From the NCBI GenBank assembly GCA_022747635.1, contig JAKTNV010000061.1, forward strand, positions 744,001 to 808,000: a stretch of DNA of 64,000 nt, read 5' to 3'. Within the stretch, counting starts at the first letter, position 1. The number at the start of each line of letters is the position of its first letter. This DNA comes from Hetaerina americana (taxonomy: Eukaryota; Arthropoda; Insecta; Odonata; Calopterygidae). The notes beneath the pieces were generated by a model. It was not told the origin of the DNA. It made no database searches and worked only from the letters and a program-made list of their open reading frames with translations. The position numbers were made by a program, and so were the translations under genes. Positions 1 through 12,720 of the stretch are shown piece after piece.

Positions 1-1429
1 GCATGCTGGGCGGAATGAAGGGAGGTAGAATGTACGCTGAATTGAAGAATAGTGCCTTGTAGTGAAGAAGGGTTTATTCCATATTGTCGCATTTTATCGT
101 GTTAGAAGGGTCTTGGAACTCTTGCCATTTGAGTACTGTGTGTGTTGAGTACTGTGAGGCTGGGGAGCGCGATTGCGAGTGGGATCGGAAGTTCTCATGG
201 GACAAGCAGTCGGGACGGTAACTTGACGGTCCACGCGACGCAATAAGGATCACGGTTTCAAGGCTAAGGTCCTCCGCTCCCTCGAAACAAAGGCACCCTT
301 AACACAAGGAGAGAGTGGTGTAGTGGAAGTGATAATTCGGCCGACAAGTGCTGCAAGTAAGGCCAAAGCTGTATCCATATTTTTCGCTGTTTTTTTTGAC
401 GAATTTTGGGAGGTGGGCCATCAAAATTCTTCTATCGTCTCGATAACTACACAAATCCTGTATCCTTGTATATATCCTGAACTGTGCATGTTGGGCATTA
501 GTGCTTTTATTAAATGAAAGAATGTCCGTGCGGAGAGGTAGGTTTGTTTGCTTTTGATGTCCAAAATAATTGAAAATTGAAAATAATTGAATAAAATTGT
601 AGAAAATGTTTATTTAGCCCCATCGTTTTACAGTAGGAGAGATCATTTCAGTAAAATTCGAGAGATTAAGTACATAACAGATAGTTTTAAGACGTCATTT
701 TTTTCCGCGAACGATCAAGGATCAGAATAAAATAAAGTTTTTGTCCTACCGCGCTGGGAGGGAAGGGTGTTAAGGGTCAAGAGTATTTTGATGTGTTATC
801 ACCCCATGCCACATACCCTAGTAGTGGCTCGCAGGGTAATCAATAAACTTCAAAAAATAAATAATAAAACAATTCTTCAGACAATTACAGTTCTCAAATA
901 ACGACTAACTATAATATAATCCGCATTGATATTTATTAATTTTTCCTATACTCTGATTGATACTTCGCTGCATAACCTGAAGTTTAAGTTTCGTCAATGC
1001 AACCGTTTGGATAGACGAAGCAGTGAGACCTAATAACATTGAAATCAGCTCGCCAGTGAATGAGATGAAAGGTTTCCGCCTTAGGGGCATTCAGAGAGAA
1101 ATACGACGATGGGCCCTCTCCAGGGCCGGCAGTCAGGGTGTCGAGCGTGGATAGCAGAGGCAAGGGACAGCCATCAGTGAAGAAAAGCCGTTTGGCATTT
1201 TATCGAAATTCGTGTTATGATTGAAGTTAGGAATATTTTTACAAAAACAATCAAAATTATGCTATCATCGATTTTATCATTGATCAAGTATTCGATAGCT
1301 ATGTCATTATCGACATTACATTATTATCGAAAACATTTTTTTCCAAAAATTTTCACCATCGAATATGAAGACCAAGATGGTTTTTTACGACGTTATTTTA
1401 CGTTTTCGGTAAGGTTTTGCGTTCTTCCG
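1..1429. other. No gene seen
   Basis: AT-rich non-coding sequence. Short frames only, none with a recognisable domain. May be intron of the kinase gene. Confidence 0.5.
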
Positions 1430-1850
1430 CAGTTCAACTGCTTTCAGGAAGTAAGATGAGCAAATTTGACCTTTGCTCGTGCAACGGCAAGCGGAGAGGT
1501 GCAGTCGGCGTGCGTCCGACCGGTAAAGGAACCAAAACAAGCGGCATCATCGTGTCCTCTTTGTGTTCTTCTTCCCCCCCATCGCGGCGAGCGGTACCAC
1601 CGGAACTGTCTGTTAAGGCTTGAGGGCCCGTTAGCGGCGGCAGACGGCCGAGAGGGACCGTATCTCGTCCACGCACGACTGGACGCGGGAGCGCTTCGCT
1701 TCCCTTAATGACTTTCTGGCTGCCAAAGCGCACGCCCCCCAACCCCTTCCTCACCCTCAGTCCGCACGCGCTTGCAGTTATGGTGCGCGCTTCGCGAACG
1801 CTGGGGGCGTACAACCTCCTACGCCCCCGATGCACATCGACCAACACGGG
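1430..1850. other. GC- and CpG-rich patch, no recognised gene
   Basis: About 420 bases clearly richer in G+C and CpG than the surrounding AT-rich DNA. Overlapping 68-137-codon frames on both strands have no recognisable domain and look compositional. It could be an unrecognised promoter or an alternative first exon of the kinase gene, but nothing in the sequence decides this. Confidence 0.35.
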
Positions 1851-2504
1851 GACAATATTTTGCAGTCAAATGATTACGAACGACTGAGCAGTGAAAAGTA
1901 ACGCGTAGCTTCAAAGAAACATCTTCACTGCTTCTTGAGTCTGTATCTCAAATCTAAGAGTAAAATAAACAAGTTCTCTGAAGACATAGATTTGTGAACG
2001 AATTATGGAATTTTATGAATTATTTATCCGTTGCGAAAGAAAGACAAGGGAACGATGTTGTTTCCACATCTACCGTAGTTAGCGGTTTTCGACTCAACAA
2101 TCCGAAAAAGTATATTTTCGATTGTTCGATAGCCGAGTGAAATTACGCGCACTGCGGTCGCATTTCACTAGATGTGGCATTTGACACAATCGACGACTTT
2201 TCGCTTCAGGCTTTCAGAATAGATCTCCAGATGGCCACAGTGGCAAGTCACGCACCAGTAGATCTGGACGGTGCTATTGGAAAAAAGCAATGAGTTCCTT
2301 CATGGATGCTCTCACCAGATAAATGGGTGGGGGTAAATCATTCAACATTTCAATGAGGTTAGCCAACACTATCGTATATGTGGAACTAAGGAACTCATTG
2401 TACTCGTAGTTAAATGTCCTTCCGAAAATCAACTTAATTTTTCATCATGACACAATGAATTGAAAACAAAAATATCATTACTATTTCTGACGTAAATTGA
2501 GTAC

Positions 2505-2700
2505 AGGAGATTGGGTTGGTGCAGTGGCTAGTGAAATGCCTTCCCACTAATAGGAGGGCCCCGGTTCGAATCCCGGCGGTGGCAGAAATATTTTGTTTTT
2601 TCAGAGGTGTCCCGATTCATAAATGCGGTTCTCTTTGGACAATAGTTCAATTTGAGCACTCCGTCCGTCGAATGAGACGTTGTGTTACCTCTCGGCGACC
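2505..2700 (+). mobile_element. tRNA-derived SINE, family I
   Basis: Pol III A-box-like TGGTGCAGTGGCTAGTG and B box GGTTCGAATCC (2563-2573) are followed by a body with CAGAGGTGTCCCGAT and CCGTCCGTCGAATGAGACGT, shared with the copies at 26,6xx, 34,4xx and 47,5xx. Confidence 0.65.
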
Positions 2701-2734
2701 TTTATTATTGGATTAGACCAATTCCAGCACCACT

Positions 2735-4124
2735 TTCCTCTCTACCCATTCTATCCCTAATGGCGATAGGGATAATCTTTTTGTGCGACGAAAGAGTTTT
2801 GGAAACCCACAGATCTGTCACTTCATATTAAATTTTAATTCTTAAAAATGAAATACTTAGATATTCATTCTTTAAACATAACTTGGGCACGTAATGCTTA
2901 AATTAAAGACGAGGCCCTGATTGTGGGCAAAATTTAATCTCTAAACTTTCTTAGCGATGATGACCAACCACTGATACGCAAAGACGTGTAAGTTTGTCGT
3001 ATTCGCCCACAGTACATCGGCACTAATCGTGAAATTCTCCTACACACTGATCTGAATTCTATTTCTACCGCTTTCACTCCCAGAGACGCTTATTCACGTC
3101 ATCAGAACAAGATTTAATATGGTTTTGAGGAGATTTTGAGAAAGGCAATCCAATCGATGCTCATATTATACGCGCTAGAAAATCAATTTCCGATTGAATG
3201 ACGAGTGGTTAGTATTCCGATTGAAAAATTGACTGTGAACCCGTGCGTTTTAATCAGTACCTGTACCATGGCACACCTACACGTAAATTCTGCCGTTGAT
3301 ATTACCATCGAGCATTCTTGAGCTATTGGTATATATTCATTTGACTCATACTTTTTCTTGCGAAAATAGAGCAACATTAATGTCATTTCAGCGATCAACT
3401 CGAAGGTTAGCATTGGCAGCCGATCGAATACGAACTAACTGTCAATGCGATTATTTTTTATTCATTTATTGGTTTACATAATACCCTGCAAGGATGTATG
3501 GCAGGGGGCGATCACGAACCAGACTACTTTTACCCCAAAATACTTTTCCCTCCTTGTGCGATCGATCAACGTTATTCTGATCGCTGATCATTCCAGGAAA
3601 AAATGAAATCTTAAACCTAGCTGTTCTACAATTCATCTCTCCAATTTCGCGTGAAACTCAAAACTAGTTGAAGGGTGAGCCAGTTCCTTTTTACTTCATT
3701 CCAACATATGGTTTCCCACGAAATTATCGCGCCGTTTGGAATTTTATGTAGGTTTTGCATTAAGACCCACACCCGTATTTCGAAAATGAGACCCCCAAGC
3801 TAGTGTTCGAATGCTCTGCTCACTGAACAGCCAAGCAAACAAGATTAATACGAAATAAATATCGATGAATGTTGCCTAATCACAAACCTAATTCGGCAAT
3901 AATCCATGCTCGATTTATTCCTCAACACTCCGTGAATATATGAACCCCCATTAGCACCGATCGGCGAGCCAAAACTGATAATTTTACGACGCGGGAATCA
4001 ATTATTCCGACCCACCTCTTCGCTTTTGAATGGCATCTTTTTTCCACGCCAGGTCTTGGGAATGCGCGCTCCAAGAGAGTACTTTTTTTAAATTTTTTAT
4101 TATTATTTTTCCTTTCACATGCGG
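2735..4124. other. No gene seen
   Basis: Unique-looking AT-rich sequence between the family I SINE and the CpG patch. Nothing recognised on either strand. Confidence 0.5.
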
Positions 4125-4300
4125 CGAAAGTTACGCAAGCCTTCTTTCGTCTACGGCCTCACGAACGGCGCAGCGGCGGCGGGAGGAATCCTCTCGCGTG
4201 ATTGGTCGAACCGCGCGGATGAAAGCGTACCTTGATTGACTGGTTGACTGGGCGAGCTTCTTAAACCCTTATAGCACGCGACGGTCCTCGCGGATGGGGA
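4125..4300. other. Small CpG-rich patch with an inverted CCAAT motif
   Basis: CpG-dense stretch containing GTGATTGGTCGAACCGCG (CCAAT on the minus strand). Promoter-like composition, but no transcript signal was found next to it. Confidence 0.25.
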
Positions 4301-5252
4301 CCTCGATGAAGAAAAACGAACGAGGATGGGAATATACATAAAAAACACCTCATGTGAATCCCCTTTCGAAATTGTCAGACGAAAGAGAAAATTAACAAAT
4401 GAAAAAAAGAAATGAATCGCCACTAAATGAATCGAAGGAAACGCGATATTATAATCGAACAGTAAAATCAATCAAAAGACGAATACAGTAAAAGCGATGA
4501 AGATCTATATGACGATGTTTAAAAGAATGCTTACTTACTTACTTACCCCGCGAACTTATTTTAACCAAATTTGAGGCTGGCAACTACCTGGAGGGTTGTT
4601 GAAGGAAATCACGTACTTGGGCATTTGACTTCAACAAGTAAGTACTTTCACGTTTCCTGATATGGTAATCATGACTAATATCGTGTATACTACAACACAA
4701 TATCGAAATGACGTATACGTTTACATAGCCCGGACATGTAAATTACAGCCGATTACAGTAGTAGTGCATACACTACTCGTCTTCATCCGATCTAAAAAAT
4801 TAATCATGCTTTCATGAAACGGTCCCTTGAATTGTCATTCTTTTTCGCGAGCGTGCACCACCTATTAGATCAACGACATCTCTCAATGACAAGTCTTCTT
4901 TCCTTCCTTCCAATGCACGTGAATTCCTTTCGTGATGCCTTATAAGTTCACTACGTAGAGTTGGCGAATCTTAGCTCTATCCAGGCGTAGGATCAAATCA
5001 TTCGAAGACGTGATGCATTCAGTGAATTTATGGTCAATGTTTTTGCGCAATATGTTAAGATTATCTTTGGCGTAGCTTTCGACTAAGGTGACAGAACGTG
5101 AACGCCCACGTTCACGTTTACGGGCCCTAATAAATCCCGAAAGCTTTTGCGTTTCATCACATCTGGTTTAATGGTACTCCGGTGCTGTAACATCGATATA
5201 TGAAAACAAGGAGATGACTGGAAAAATGGAAAACACGACGACGCCAATAAAT

Positions 5253-5255
<3 letters not shown>

Positions 5256-5324
<69 letters not shown>
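5256..5324. repeat. (AT)n microsatellite, left of the foldback element
   Basis: About 69 bases of pure alternating AT. Ile/Tyr-repeat frames across it are artefacts. Confidence 0.97.
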
Positions 5325-5327
<3 letters not shown>

Positions 5328-5537
5328 TGGGCTGACACAATATAACACAAATAGAATAGAACAGTAACATTTAAAAGACACACGGTAAATTGTTCGAGCT
5401 TTCGGCCCTCTCAGAGGCCTTCTTCAAGTGAGACTTCAAGGCCTCTGAGAGGGCCGAAAGCACGAAAAATTTACCGTGTGAGTGTCTTTCAAATGTTGCT
5501 ATTCTATTCTATTTGTGTTATATTGTCTCAGCCCATT
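5325..5537. mobile_element. Palindromic foldback element inside (AT)n tracts
   Basis: The left arm (from 5325, CTGGGCTGACACAATATAAC) and the right arm (ending GTCTCAGCCCA at 5537) are complementary over about 95 bases with a loop of about 15. The stem core CTTTCGGCCCTCTCAGAGGC is perfect. No coding capacity. Flanked by AT dinucleotide arrays on both sides. MITE/foldback class inferred from structure alone. Confidence 0.7.
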
Positions 5538-5586
5538 ATTGTGCCGATCGTGTGAGTTTTTCCGTACAATCGTTATATGTACAGAA

Positions 5587-5587
<1 letters not shown>

Positions 5588-5652
<65 letters not shown>
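5588..5652. repeat. (AT)n microsatellite, right of the foldback element
   Basis: About 65 bases of pure AT, followed by TAAATAAATA and TACATACATA decay. Confidence 0.97.
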
Positions 5653-5662
<10 letters not shown>

Positions 5663-8600
5663 TATATGTATACATACATATGCATACATATTATGCATAC
5701 ACATATATTGAATGTGTGTGGAATCATACACCCTATATTACTCGTGATAATGTAAGATTCCTGACGATACCTCATCCATAGATTGGGAATTCATAGAAAT
5801 GAGTCCAGCCATTTGGTTGCCAGAATGAAATAATGAAAGGGCAACAAGTGAATTTCGTTATTTCGTCGAGTTCAACTCTGAAAACATTTCACTCCATTTT
5901 GGGCAGTCGTGTATTAATTCCCGCGCGCGATTGTGATGACCAGGTAGGTATTCAGAAGGTCCAGTCCCCTTCGAAATACCCCTTCCACGTCCGACCATAG
6001 GAAACAAAGAGTAATTCTTCTATGTGAAGAATGCTTCAGCCAGGTGTTCTGATTTCTCCATATGGCGGGCGGAATCATAGGGCGCCGATGCTATGAGGTC
6101 ATTAGAGAAACAAATAATTTCGATCCCGTTCGTCAGAGAAACACGCATGACATCACGCAACACGACTACTAACACAATGCTCCGATAAAACTCTTACTAT
6201 ACGAGTATTGTTCGTCAAGCCTTACATTAGGAAAATGACGAACGATTATAATTGGTGGGGGGTGGGAATGTTCGCTGAGAATATTTCAAGTATTACATAA
6301 TATATTTCTCGGGTGTAAATAAGGTATTTGGAAAGTGAGCCTCTCAAACCACAGCCAAACGCTTCGGGGCCCACTTCATATCAAATGTCTTCATCATTTC
6401 TCGCTTTGAGTTTGGCCCGCTTTGCTTCAAGGTTCGGAATATCAAACAGTTTAATTATGATGTCCGATAAGTGAAATCAAATCAATCATGTCGTCATTAG
6501 GGTTTTGCATGGCGTGAAAAATCGTGATTTGGAAAATTAAACGATTAAAAAAAACAGCATGCCTTCAAAAACATAAATTTCACCATTTTAATACCTTTTG
6601 GTGAGGACTTAACAGATAAAATATTAGTCAGTAATTGCAATCCATGTAAAAATTTCCGCCACTGCCCTTTGCCTCAGTCAGATCACAAATGTAAAAAAAA
6701 TGCCTAATTAAAAAAAACAAGTGCCCTCAAGCATGGACCCTCATCCACGAAACCTTGGGAGGAATATGCCAATACAGCAGGGCAAAAGGTTTATCGACAT
6801 CGATTCAGCTTGTAGATCAAGAGTAAATACGTTTTGGATTCAACTAAAGAAAGCAAAAGTTACGACACCTCCGTTGGATTTCTTGGAATTTTTCAGGTGA
6901 TCTTGACTGGGAAAATAAATAAATAAAACTTCCCAACGATTCCCTAAATTCGTTTCCGCGATTGAATAAGAAGTTCTTCTCTATTTTAATAAAATCTTTA
7001 TTGATTTCGTTTCAGTTTCCTCCCGGTTATATCCACGGTAACAATAACAACTTTCAGATTAACAAGATGGCGTTTTCCTTGCCATTTGGAAGTGCATATA
7101 TAAAAATACTTTTCCCACCCACGCCATTGATCCCGGATATTTGTCCTGAAAGTAAATTCATATTATTTAAAAAAAGCATTTGTTCAATGAATAAACTATT
7201 CGTCCTTCAAATGAATTTGTTTCCAGCTGCGGATACTGCATGGACACTGTTTGAGCTAGTAGGAAACATATGATGAGCGTTCTTCTTTTTCTTTCCACCG
7301 GCTCGGTCTCGACCGGCCGTCGGTTAAAATATTCGGGTCAGCAGTAAACGGTGGTAAACGATCACTGCTTTCGTTGGGGACATGATGAAACAGGGTATTG
7401 TTAAAGGATATCTGGTCGAATTGACCGCCTCTAGTCCGCTCGCTGTCCAGATAAAAAGCTATAAATTAAATTTTTGGGCCCCCCCCCTCCTAATACCGGA
7501 TACCCCAATGGCTACCAATCTAATGCTGGATAAAACTGGATTTACAGGATTGGTCTTATGATTCTGAAAAATTATATTTCAGTGTCTGACCATATCAACT
7601 GACTAACCATATTCTTAACATATTCCTTCGTGTTTCCGATAAACTTGTCTGAAGTTTAATTTAAGAGGCATTTTTCAATGGCAACGTGAAGAATATCCTC
7701 CAATAGACTTCTGATCAAAAGTCAAGACCGTGTACATTTATCTACAAGTTAAATTTCAGATTGTCCTATTTTACAGCTACTAAACGTCCCCCAAACCGCC
7801 GCAAAGGTGTGTGGCAATGGGGTTAGGACACCAGCCCTTACGTATAAATATTCATTAGCATTTAAACGCAAACACACATTGATTTCAACACGCACATGCA
7901 TATCAGCAGCATACAATAACGGGTGAAGTAGAGTCAAGTGTTGAGTTTTGCATCATGAATTGAAAAATTAGGAGTGGTATCGTCTGTCATTTGTTATGTT
8001 AGCGTCTTGCCCTAGTACCTGAAACCGTCTGTGACGGTGTCAATCTCACTTATTTAATCTCAATGGTCGAATCTACCAACATATCTAGATTTTTTGCGAT
8101 TACACTGTAATCCACAGGAAAATATCGAACGGCACGGGTCATCAAATACTAAAAAATTACTTAAAACTATCGAAAAAATGGCGTTTAGAATGGGATCTCC
8201 AATTCAATACTAAAAAAATTACGGCTATGGACTTCTTATAAATAAAAACACGAGCAGGTTTCACCCACTTACACACTCTTGAGATGTTTGCATGAATATT
8301 ACACACCAATTAAAATACTGTGAGTGTCATTATCGCATCGGATCTTGTATGGGGAAAACACATACTAAGCACTATTTACGGAGGAGTCCTAAAGAAGTTA
8401 GTAATCATCACACGTATAAGAGTCAAGAGGCTTCCAAACTAATCCCTCCAGCATGTATAGACCCATCACCCGTAACTTTTTTTCGCAGCAATTGTGTTAA
8501 AAATCTAACAAATACGCTATGAATTTTTTCTTAGGTTCGATTCCGAAAACTAACTTGTTCTACCACTAACTACCGTTCGATCACAGTTCACAAATGCTGT

Positions 8601-11059
8601 CAAAATATTTTTAGGTATTCTGCTGTTTAAACTATGCTGAAGAGCGACAAAGCAGACATCTGCATCAAATTTCCCGTTAACTCCTACTTGCACCTTCATT
8701 GGAGGTGTGCTATAGTATATCACCACGTCGGAAGTTGTAGGTTAGGTACGAAACATGGTCGATTTGAATTTTTGATTACCCCAATAGATAAGTGGATTCG
8801 ATTCAAATTTTGAGCTTGAAGAAGAGGTTCAGTGTTTGGGTACAGAGCGCAAGTGAATGGCACTTAACGTCAAATGTACCTTCTGCGTGTGATTCCCTAA
8901 TTACAAGTGCGAATTCTCAGGCCCCGCGCCCGAATCCCGCCAGCCTGCGGAATCTTCCGTGCCTGAAATTAACGCTGATATACTATAAAAGCAATATCCA
9001 CTGAGAATTTACTGAGGCTCGATCGGCCCGCCGTAATATTTCACTCTAAAAGCCCTTTGGATATCACGTCCCGAAGCTATTTCGACGCGGTGGCATACTA
9101 AAACCCTTGCGTTTCAATTGTGTCATTTAGATCTCCAGAAAAACGTGGTCCTTAATATGGGAAGTAAGAGTCAAATGTTTCGAGGGCATTTTACTGCCGT
9201 GATGGTCAAATGTCGTACAAGGCCGATCTTGGCTTTGGGCCGGCATGTCGTCAAAATCTCGACTGAGATCTCGCAGAAGACGAGAGATCAAGAGTAGGTA
9301 GGTAACGCAATCGCAGGAATGATATCCTCGTTTTTTATGATTCTTCGTCATTATCCTCGTATTCTGGCGATGTTCTCACAGTTCACTATGATTCGCGAAG
9401 GAGTGAAAGAGATTTGAAGGTGAAAACAAAAATGAAGACTCCAATCGCGTTAATGTGACGTTTAGGGCTACCAAACAATTAATGAAAAATATTACAAGTT
9501 TAAGATGAACGTTTTTCAAAAACAATGAGTTTCGACGTTCAATATAGGTCAGTAGCTATAATATAAATGACAGCGATCAGTATACGGGGATCCTTACACT
9601 TGAATAGGGGCGTCCGAAGAACAAAACGTTGAGAAAATTAAGAAAGAACCGAGAATACCGGGTATTGATCCCCGTCTTATCTTAGCACTATGTTGTCCAA
9701 AACTTGTTGTCTAACATTTAAATGTACACTGTATTCAATTAGAATATACGAGTGTATTAATGATAAAGTAAAAAAGACATGGTTACATGAAATCTCGTCA
9801 TACATTTCGTCTGAAAAAAACGAATACTATCATGTTCTTTTTGATTGGACACCATTTTAGCCAAAATATAAATTTGAGCGATCGACTGTGAATGAGCGTT
9901 TTCCCATTCCAATGGAAACTTCCCTTTTGACATTTTAGAGTTTTAATTCCGTTTCTAGCAAGATGTTTCGACTGGATATGCATTTACGCGGATTGCTAAG
10001 TATTAAATAAGGTACTCCATCGCATTAGGGAGAGGTAAGTATTTTTTCCTAAGCTTTTCCGAAACCAATACTTGGAGATTAGTTTACTGTTAGTGCAGCT
10101 TTAATACATCATAATAGGGATCAAATTTTCGCTTCTTCCTGAGACCTTAGCCTGCAATGTTTTACACATTTACCTAATTAACCTAATTATAAGCGTTCAC
10201 ATAAGCTTGCCAAGGTAAACTAATGAGGGAGAAGTTAATTTCTCATTGATGCGCGGTAGCAAAAGATTAGAAAGTTTAGCCCTTTTTACTATCGAGCACA
10301 AAAAGCTGATACATCAAAAGAGATAGGAAACAAATGAAAGGATTATGGCCCAAAAAATTCATCCGGATATGAACCCTTTGGGAGAGTATCTATTAATGAA
10401 AATCGCGATTAAAAAGGGGTAAAAATTGACCCAGGAATGACGAAAAATTAATCCGAATAGATGTGAAAGGCCTCGAGGAGAAAGAGAGGAGCCATAAGAG
10501 AGGTTAAAAACCGTCCCATTTCCAAAAGAATTCACGTTTAGAATAACAAAGGACAACTGCGAAAGAATATTTCGACAAATAAGCGAGAAATGGCGATAGG
10601 GACAAGCTGTCAAATGATTACCGTATAAACCAGTGTTTCGATCGACCTTTAAATGCAAAATTTCCACGTAAAAAATCAAGGGCCGGCAAATACGCAATAA
10701 TGGTATAAAAAATAAGTTTAAAGATGTGTTAGTCGAGATGTGAGTTAAACCTCTATAAGGTCCCGTTCTGAAATTCACTGCCATAGCCACCATGGTAAAA
10801 TAACTGCTGCTACTAACGTTGCTGCTGCCTGCCTGTTGCAGTTAGCAGCAAAATCAAACAACTGTACCAGAACCTTTTAGGCAGTACTCGCGGCACTGGC
10901 GATGAATTTCGTAACCCACTCAAAATCTCACCGCACCGTCGATGACAGTGATCGATACACTGAATTAATGAAAATAAATATCGATTGCACATAGAACTTG
11001 TTAACTACCGTTAAAAGTGTTAAATTTTATTACTTTTGGTCTTTTTCACTCCGGAAAAC
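5653..11059. other. No gene seen
   Basis: About 5.4 kb with only short frames. The longest, 144 codons on the minus strand at 10359-10793, has no recognised domain and was rejected. Probably intronic or intergenic. Confidence 0.5.
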
Positions 11060-11266
11060 ACATTTTAACTCAAGTTCACAAATAAAGAAGACAGTTGGCT
11101 TTTACCACAAAGAGGTTTTATTTACGACTTGGGTTTCGCCACAGCGTAACATCTTCAGACCAAAAGATGTTACGCTTCCCGCTGTAACGAAACCAAGGTC
11201 GTAAGTAAATTCTTTTTACGTGGAAAAGCCAAGTGTCTCCTTTCATCATGAAGGATTTCCACCATG
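11060..11266. mobile_element. Foldback/MITE-like element, family F, copy 1
   Basis: Long inverted repeat. The left arm has GGCTTTTACCACAAAGAGG...TTTCGCCACAGCGTAACATCTT; the right arm starts AAAGATGTTACGCTTCCCGC and ends TGGAAAAGCC, then ATCATGAAGGATTTCCACC outside the stem. No coding capacity. Related copies at 35405-35592 and 36455-36585. Confidence 0.6.
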
Positions 11267-12379
11267 TTACGTTAGAATAAGTTTTATATATTTTTTTAAA
11301 GTGCACAAGTTATAATTTAAATGAATTCACGAGAAATACCTTAGCAGTATTTGGTAATTACGAAAAAGTAAGGGTCGAATTACACACGATATATGTAAAA
11401 AAAACGGAAATATTTACTAAAAATTCAGGGGTCGACCTATACACGATCTGTGCGCGAGATTTCACACATCACATTTATAGCGTTCGCATTCACGCATCAC
11501 AACTAAAGCTGAGAGAAGACCAGCAGGCATCCATCCTTCGAACGCAATGGACCGAGAACTTTAAGGATATAGCAAGAAAACTGATAGGTGTGAAACTATT
11601 ATTCTCGGATGCGGAAGAGAGAATTTGACGGCAGATGGCAGCGCTTCTAGTGAAGAAATCAGAGCATGCGGAATTACTTTTCGTCTCCAAAGGAGATTGC
11701 ACGTCGATGGATTGGTTAAGGCTGACGGGAATCAAAAGCAGAACAGCTTCAACCTGACGAGGCATTTATGATTAAGAGGCAATCGGTTTGACCATGAAAA
11801 CTACGATTGACAAACATAGGGGTGCCCAAACTCTTAAATTCACCCACTCCCTCCCTATTAATACAACCCTTCTCCCACTCCCACAAATAGATACAAAAAA
11901 ATTGGCTCACCACGGTTACACGCATGATATTTTACTGTCATAAGCTGTGATCTTACGAATGAATTTTTAAGCTTGATTATGAAATAAATTTCAATTGCAT
12001 CTTGCAATAAGAGATGATTATAATAATCGGGATTACTACTCTATTGCACTGATGTAAAAGTTGACTGAAGATGAAAAAAAGTTATTGTTCAACCACTTCG
12101 CTTAAAAAATTACGGGATTTATTTGCACAAATTTTCCTTCCATCTAAAAAACCTTTGGGTCTAGATACCCCAAAATACGAGTATATTAATGGCGCTTATG
12201 AGTTATCAACCCCACCTTTTCCCCTGTTTCCCGTGAATAACCCTGGGGAAAATGCCTGAAAACATTCGGGCGGACTCTGCCAGTCGTGGGATTAACGTAT
12301 TTCGGTTATTTCCAAAGGTTCAGAAAACAAAAATCAAAGATGCACACTTAGTTGCATTCGAAAGGTTTTTGATGGAGGC
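11267..12379. other. No gene seen
   Basis: Mostly AT-rich. A plus-strand frame near 11500-11700 (REDQQASILRTQWTENFKDI) is broken by stops and unrecognised; it could be an old element. Confidence 0.45.
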
Positions 12380-12720
12380 CGATGCTGAGCCCTAAATGGA
12401 CAGAGAAAGTGAGAAACGAGGAAGTTCAGAGGAGAGTTGAGAGAGGGGAAAAGAAAGGGAGCGGAGCGCAACGATGAAAAGGGGAACGAGGTGGATTGGT
12501 CACGACTTGAGGAACATTGGATTTGATGGGAGCGCAATGGAAAGGGAAGATCCGACGAGTAAGACCATGGAAGGAATGAAAGAAAGGAGAAGCAAGACGG
12601 CAAAAGAGAATTTAGCATTGGATTTGGGAAGAACGGAGGACAACTATCTTAGGACTGAAAGACTAACGGAATGGGTGATGAAAGCGTGTCTTTCGGCGGC
12701 GAAAAAGGATTAAACAGCAC
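12380..12720 (+). mobile_element. Possible LINE C-terminal relic in purine-rich sequence
   Basis: A frame at 12474-12713 contains RWIGHDLRNIGFD and EGMKERRSKTA, similar in spacing to the WIGHVLR and DGIKER blocks of LINE C-termini. The stretch is strongly purine-rich on this strand, which can imitate Lys/Arg/Glu-rich proteins. Weak support. Confidence 0.3.

Noticed and set aside
1434..1847. 137-codon minus-strand frame rich in Arg and Gly
   Set aside because: Explained by GC-rich composition, where stops are rare; no domain.
5083..5775. CRISPR-like repeat arrangement (repeat, spacer, repeat)
   Set aside because: It is a palindrome between AT microsatellites in an animal genome; there are no direct repeats with unique spacers and no cas genes.
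10359..10793. 144-codon minus-strand frame
   Set aside because: No recognisable domain, no splice context and no conserved-looking composition; a chance frame in AT-rich DNA is more likely.
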